DNA of 64,000 nucleotides from WLWS01 sp965243105 (lineage in GTDB: Bacteria; Pseudomonadota; Gammaproteobacteria; Eutrophobiales; Eutrophobiaceae): positions 248,001 through 312,000 of the forward strand of contig CBDEUC010000003.1 in assembly GCA_965243105.1 (NCBI GenBank). The letters are read 5' to 3'. Shown here piece after piece: positions 60,145 through 64,000 of this stretch; the first letter of the stretch is position 1; every line of letters starts with the position of its first letter. The position numbers and the translations under genes were made by a program. Below the pieces are notes generated by a model. That model had not been told where the DNA came from. It did no database searches and saw only the letters and a program-made list of their open reading frames with translations.

Positions 60145-60831
60145 CTAGTAAAACTGGATACTACCTGACACGCTGACCGTTACCTTGCTGGTGCCCGCTT
60201 CCACGGCCGGGGCATCTGCCATTTCCATTGCCATGGCCCTGTGGCGGCTACGCATCATGGGCTGAACCTGGTTGTTACTATTGACGTGGATGTTTACCAC
60301 TCGGTAATCCTGGTCACCCATGTGCTTCCTGATAATCCCGGCACGATGTTCAAATGCCTGCATCGCCTCTTCGATCAGTTCATCTTCGATTGTATCCCGG
60401 GACTTTTTGCTGGCACTGAACTGCATGTTTCGAACCTGTAATCTTTCCTGTAACTCGCCAACAAGTTCACCCAGTGCCGCCATGTTCTCACTTTTGATCA
60501 TAACTTCCTGGCTAACTCGCCAACCGATAACACGTCCGTCACGGTAATCAGGATGAGTCTGGTAGGCCCTCGTACTGACTTTAAACTCACTATTACTCCT
60601 GGCTTTCTGCAGCGCCCAGGCGGTATCCCCATTGACCTTGCGTGCCAGGGCGGCGGGGGTCTTGCCCTGGTGCTCGCTAACCAGCAGCACCTGCATCAGG
60701 TCATTGGCTATATCCCTCTCGGACTGGACCTGGATGTGGACCTGGTTAAACAACGGCTCCGAATCATGTGCATACAGGCCTGCTGGCAAACCCATCAGGC
60801 CGATACTCAGCAGCAATATCCTGGTTCTCAT
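60145..60831 (-). CDS. SIMPL-domain (DUF541) periplasmic protein
   Basis: 228 residues from ATG 60831 with AAGGAG upstream; a longer frame from 60942 has no signal peptide at its start. The signal peptide is RTRILLLSIGLMGLPAGLYA. The SIMPL/DUF541 domain appears as QVHIQVQSERDIANDLMQVLLVSE, VKSENMAAL-like helices and the C-terminal KVTVSVSGSIQF. Function is unclear; members are secreted or membrane-linked and often linked to oxidative stress. It is convergent with hemL (gap 9) and divergent from the thiolase. Confidence 0.9.
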   Translation of the reverse strand: MRTRILLLSIGLMGLPAGLYAHDSEPLFNQVHIQVQSERDIANDLMQVLLVSEHQGKTPAALARKVNGDTAWALQKARSNSEFKVSTRAYQTHPDYRDGRVIGWRVSQEVMIKSENMAALGELVGELQERLQVRNMQFSASKKSRDTIEDELIEEAMQAFEHRAGIIRKHMGDQDYRVVNIHVNSNNQVQPMMRSRHRAMAMEMADAPAVEAGTSKVTVSVSGSIQFY

Positions 60832-60977
60832 TCGGTTATCTCCTTGCAGTGGTGTTTTCGTGTGAATTGTAAACGCAGTACCGCGCATTAAGGGTTTAAA
60901 TTCTATTGACAAATGCTTTGTTGCGGTGCAACATTGCCGCAATTTTATCGCAAGCCTACCCGGACAGGAGAAGAGAG

Positions 60978-62166
60978 ATGGCCGAAATTCGTGAAGTCGT
61001 TGTTTTAAGTGGAACCCGTACCGCTATCGGTACCTATGGAGGTAGCCTCCTCAACAGTTCTCCGGGCGAGCTGGCCGCTACAGTGGTAAAGGAAGCCATT
61101 TCGAGAGCCAGCCTGGGCGGAGAAGACATTCAGCATACGGTCATCGGTAACGTTATTCATACCGAACCGCGTGACATGTATATCAGTCGTGTTGCCGCGG
61201 TGAATGGTGGCATACCCATCGAATCACCTGCAATGACGGTGAACCGACTTTGCGGTAGTGGTCTGCAGGCGATAGTCAGTGCTGCCCAAATCATTATGCT
61301 GGGCGATGCAGATACAGCGATAGCCGGCGGAGTCGAATGCATGAGTTCCGCACCTTACTGGGCACCCGCCATGCGTTGGGGTCAACGTATGGGTGAAGGA
61401 ACCCTGGTCGATGCCATGAATGCTGCACTTCACGATCCTTTTGATGCCTGCCACATGGGTATCACAGCTGAAAACGTCGCTGAAAAAATACGGCATAACC
61501 CGTGAGCAACAGGACGAGTTTGCCGTAGAAAGTCATCGGCGCGCCGTGAATGCCATTGAGCAGGGATATTTCAAGGATCAGATCACACCCATCGAATTAA
61601 AGTCCCGCAAGGGCACGACTATCTTTGATACCGACGAACATGTCAGGGCCGATGCCAGTATCGAAGGAATGGCTAAACTGAGACCGGTATTCAAGAAAGA
61701 CGGCAGCGTGACAGCGGGTAATGCGTCCGGTATTAATGACGGTGCCGCTGCATTGACACTGGCCGATGCGGCCTGGGCAGAAAGCAAGGGCCTGCAACCG
61801 ATGGCGAGACTTGTTGGCTACAGCCATGCCGGCGTGGAACCGCTGCTCATGGGTACCGGTCCGATTCCTGCAGTTGAAAAACTCATGGAGAAAACCGGTT
61901 TGAATGTTGATGATATGGATGTCATCGAGTCCAATGAAGCCTTTGCCGTACAGGCCATGTCCGTAAGCCAGAGTCTTGGACTGGATGCGGAAAAAACCAA
62001 TCCAAACGGTGGCGCGATCGCCCTCGGTCACCCGGTCGGCGCTACAGGCAGCATCATCGCTGTAAAGGCCCTGTATGAACTCCAGCGTATCGACGGTCGC
62101 TACGCCCTGGTGACCATGTGTATCGGTGGTGGACAGGGAATTGCTGCTGTTTTTGAGCGCGTTTAA
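60978..62166 (+). CDS. Acetyl-CoA acetyltransferase (frame broken by one base)
   Basis: A biosynthetic-type thiolase of about 395 residues once repaired. ATG 60978 has AGGAG 8 bases before. Catalytic segments: NRLCGSGLQAI (Cys about 90), ESNEAFAVQAM, GGAIALGHPVGATGS (His) and CIGGGQGIAAVFERV. Read straight, it stops at 61503; the continuation is in the +1 frame from the A6 run at 61483-61488 (GAA AAA TAC when one A is removed, giving ENVAEKYGITREQQDEF). The frameshift is in a homopolymer, so sequence error is more likely than real inactivation. The role is acetoacetyl-CoA synthesis or cleavage, perhaps in PHB or butanoate metabolism. Confidence 0.93.
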
Positions 62167-62208
62167 ACCCCTGTAAAACCAGCAGAAAGCTGTTCCAGTT
62201 CGGCTTAC

Positions 62209-62246
62209 GCTTTGGCCCCGGGTATTGGAATTCCCGGGGTAAAGCG
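62209..62246 (+). terminator. Long hairpin after the thiolase
   Basis: CGCTTT-GGCCCCGGG and CCCGGGG-TAAAGCG form a long imperfect stem. It lies 42 bases after the thiolase stop, but no clear T-run follows it, so termination may be partial. Confidence 0.5.
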
Positions 62247-62351
62247 GCACTTCTTCATAAAAAACCTACAAACCCATTGATAAATAGCGAAAAAGGTTGA
62301 TAATTTCGCGCAAATAACCTGATTTCTGTACTAGTCTTACATAGTTTTCAT

Positions 62352-64000
62352 ATGAATGAACAAGGGCCCTTGAGCAACAGCCAAACTGCTACCGAAGAAA
62401 TGCTGTCCACGGTGCTGCCGCAGGATCAGCCGTTTCACGCGCCCGCTGCACAAAACGATGCCCTGAGCCAGGCGGTGCAAAAATCTGCACAGGCACTGCT
62501 CAACCTGCAGGATGAAGATGGTTGGTGGCGATTCGATCTCGAGGCAGATGCGACCATACCCTCGGAGTACATGCTGCTTAAGCATTTTCTTGGCAGCGTC
62601 GATCAAGAGCAGGAAAGTCGCATGGTTGACTACCTTCACTCGCGGCAAATGGCCGATGGCAGCTGGCCGCTATATCATGCCGGCCCCGGTAACATCAGCG
62701 CCACGGTAAAAGCCTATTTTGCACTCAAGGTAGCTGGTGTCGATCCCGCTTCAGATTCGATGAAAAAAGCACGGAACTGGGTACTGACCCACGGCGGCGC
62801 CGAGAATGCCAACGTGTTTACACGTTTCACACTGGCCACCTTTGGCCAGGCCCCATGGCGTATCGTGCCCTGCATGCCGATGGAAATCATTTATCTTCCT
62901 AACTGGTTTTTATTTAGCCTGAACAAGGTTTCCTACTGGTCTCGCTGTGTCATTATCCCCCTGCTGATCCTTTACGCGAAACGACCGGTGTTTTGAACTT
63001 AAACCTGAACAAAACATTCGCGAGTTGTTCCTGCAACCACCGGAAAACTTAAAAAACCTGGACAAGTTTGTTCCGGGCAAACCCCTGAAGAATGCCTTTA
63101 TTGTTATAGACTGGATCCTGAAAAAGGTGGAACCGCTCGTGCCCTGGCTGGATCAGGAACCACGCTATCAGGAAGGCAGAAGCATGGACCCGGGAGCACA
63201 TGAGTGGCGAGGGGGGTATCGGTGGTATTTACCCTGCCATGGCGAACGCTGTTATGGCACTCACCCTGCTGGGCTATGACGACACAGACCCGGACATGAT
63301 TCGAGGCAAGAAAGCCATTGAAGATCTTGTTATCGATAATGACAGGGAAACCTACGTACAACCTTGCGTGTCACCCGTGTGGGATACCTGTCTCAGCGTC
63401 AGTGCACTGGCAAGAAGCAGAGGTGAACGTTGATCACAAGAGTTTTAGCCAGGCGGTGTGAATGGCTGTTTGACAAGCAGGTATTTGTTCGCGGTGACTG
63501 GAAATCAAAAGCACCAAACCTGGATTCCGGTGGCTGGGCATTTCAGTTTGAGAACGATTTTTATCCCGATGTGGACGATACCTGTAGTGTTCTCATGGCA
63601 ATGATGCGCATCGGTGTTCACGATAATCTCGCCAAGCGCAGGCGCATGGGCCAGGCCGTTAACTGGGTCATCGGCATGCAAAATTCTGATGGTGGCCTGG
63701 GGGCGCATTTGATATCGATAATCACTACGAGTATCTCAACAATATTCCCTTTGCCGATCACGGTGCGCTGGTTGACCCAAGTACCGCCGGACCTGACCGG
63801 ACGTGTGATCGAAATGCTGGCGATGCTGGGTTACGACCGTAGTTTTACACCCATCCAGCGTGGACTTGAATTCCTGAGACAGGACCAGCACGAGTGCGGT
63901 GCCTGGTTTGGTCGCTGGGGAGTTAATTATATCTACGGCACATGGTCAGTCCTGATTGCGCTGGGAATGCTGGGTGAAGACCCCAACCAGCCATGGATTC
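62352..64000 (+). CDS. shc: Squalene-hopene cyclase, N-terminal part (several frame breaks, cut by window edge)
   Basis: Residues read piecewise reconstruct the terpene cyclase: QW-type repeats (DGWWRFDLEADATIPSEY, GSWPLYHAGPGNISATVKAYFAL), then KPLKNAFIVIDWILKKVEPLVPW, the GYDDTDPDMIRGKKAI segment, GDWKSKAPN-like region, and the catalytic acid motif DVDDT (in FYPDVDDTCSVLMAM). It cyclises squalene to hopene at the membrane to make hopanoids. The frame is interrupted at 62991-62994, 63171-63172, 63412-63413, 63457-63459, 63696-63697, 63699-63703 and 63789-63790, each by one extra base; the protein is otherwise fully conserved. The C-terminus lies outside the window. Confidence 0.9.

Noticed and set aside
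62352..64000. Squalene-hopene cyclase as a genuine pseudogene
   Set aside because: All breaks are single-base insertions, the protein sequence between them is fully conserved, and the adjacent thiolase shows the same error type.

Overview
This 64 kb stretch most likely comes from a marine or environmental heterotrophic gammaproteobacterium. The evidence is a classical 16S-tRNA-Ile-tRNA-Ala-23S-5S operon with a gamma-like P1 promoter and boxA, housekeeping genes typical of that class (tyrS, anmK, erpA, bactofilin, argC, hemJ, hemL), PEP-CTERM surface proteins with sigma-54 promoters, and a squalene-hopene cyclase. No mobile element, integrase or CRISPR array was seen.

Left half (about 1-34 kb): a large catabolic island. 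It opens with the N-terminus of a TonB-dependent receptor (minus strand, cut by the window edge). A six-gene minus-strand operon follows (7.4 to 0.6 kb): Rieske oxygenase, an HMG-CoA-synthase-like/OB-fold fusion, an SCP2-type thiolase, an SDR, a carboxymuconolactone-decarboxylase-family protein and a second Rieske oxygenase. A divergent operon of three glutathione S-transferases comes next. Then come a CoA transferase with a SnoaL-like protein, an acyl-CoA dehydrogenase, a Rieske ferredoxin, a CoA ligase flanked by two small ABM-domain proteins, a PQQ/cytochrome c lipoprotein dehydrogenase, two related VOC proteins around a ThuA-like protein and an SDR, and an operon of SDR, Rieske oxygenase, E1-alpha, E1-beta and E2 of a 2-oxo acid dehydrogenase. 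The island ends with another SDR, a TetR regulator and a MaoC hydratase. Taken together this looks like uptake, oxidation, CoA activation and beta-oxidation-like dismantling of a ring-containing or branched carboxylic acid. The substrate cannot be read from the sequence. A probably separate unit at 29.5-34 kb pairs a dimethylglycine/sarcosine-dehydrogenase-like flavoprotein and a sulfotransferase with a divergent choline/betaine-type Rieske oxygenase.

Middle (34-44 kb): a DUF3179 protein and a TonB-dependent siderophore receptor diverge from a Fur-box-like site. A PrsT TPR lipoprotein and two PEP-CTERM proteins (28.6 and 41.2 kb) form a surface/exopolysaccharide module. The two PEP-CTERM genes share a TGTAA-N7-TTACA palindrome and a -24/-12 promoter. 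An FAD-dependent aromatic-type monooxygenase lies just before the rRNA operon.

Right half (44-64 kb): the rRNA operon (minus strand, 49.8 to 43.98 kb), followed by tyrS, an M23 peptidase, anmK, erpA, bactofilin and its membrane partner, argC, DUF4126, a TlpA-like redoxin, hemJ, hemL, a SIMPL-domain protein, an acetyl-CoA acetyltransferase and a squalene-hopene cyclase. The last two carry at least eight single-base insertions in about 2.3 kb with otherwise conserved protein sequence. This looks like sequence error near a contig end rather than gene decay.
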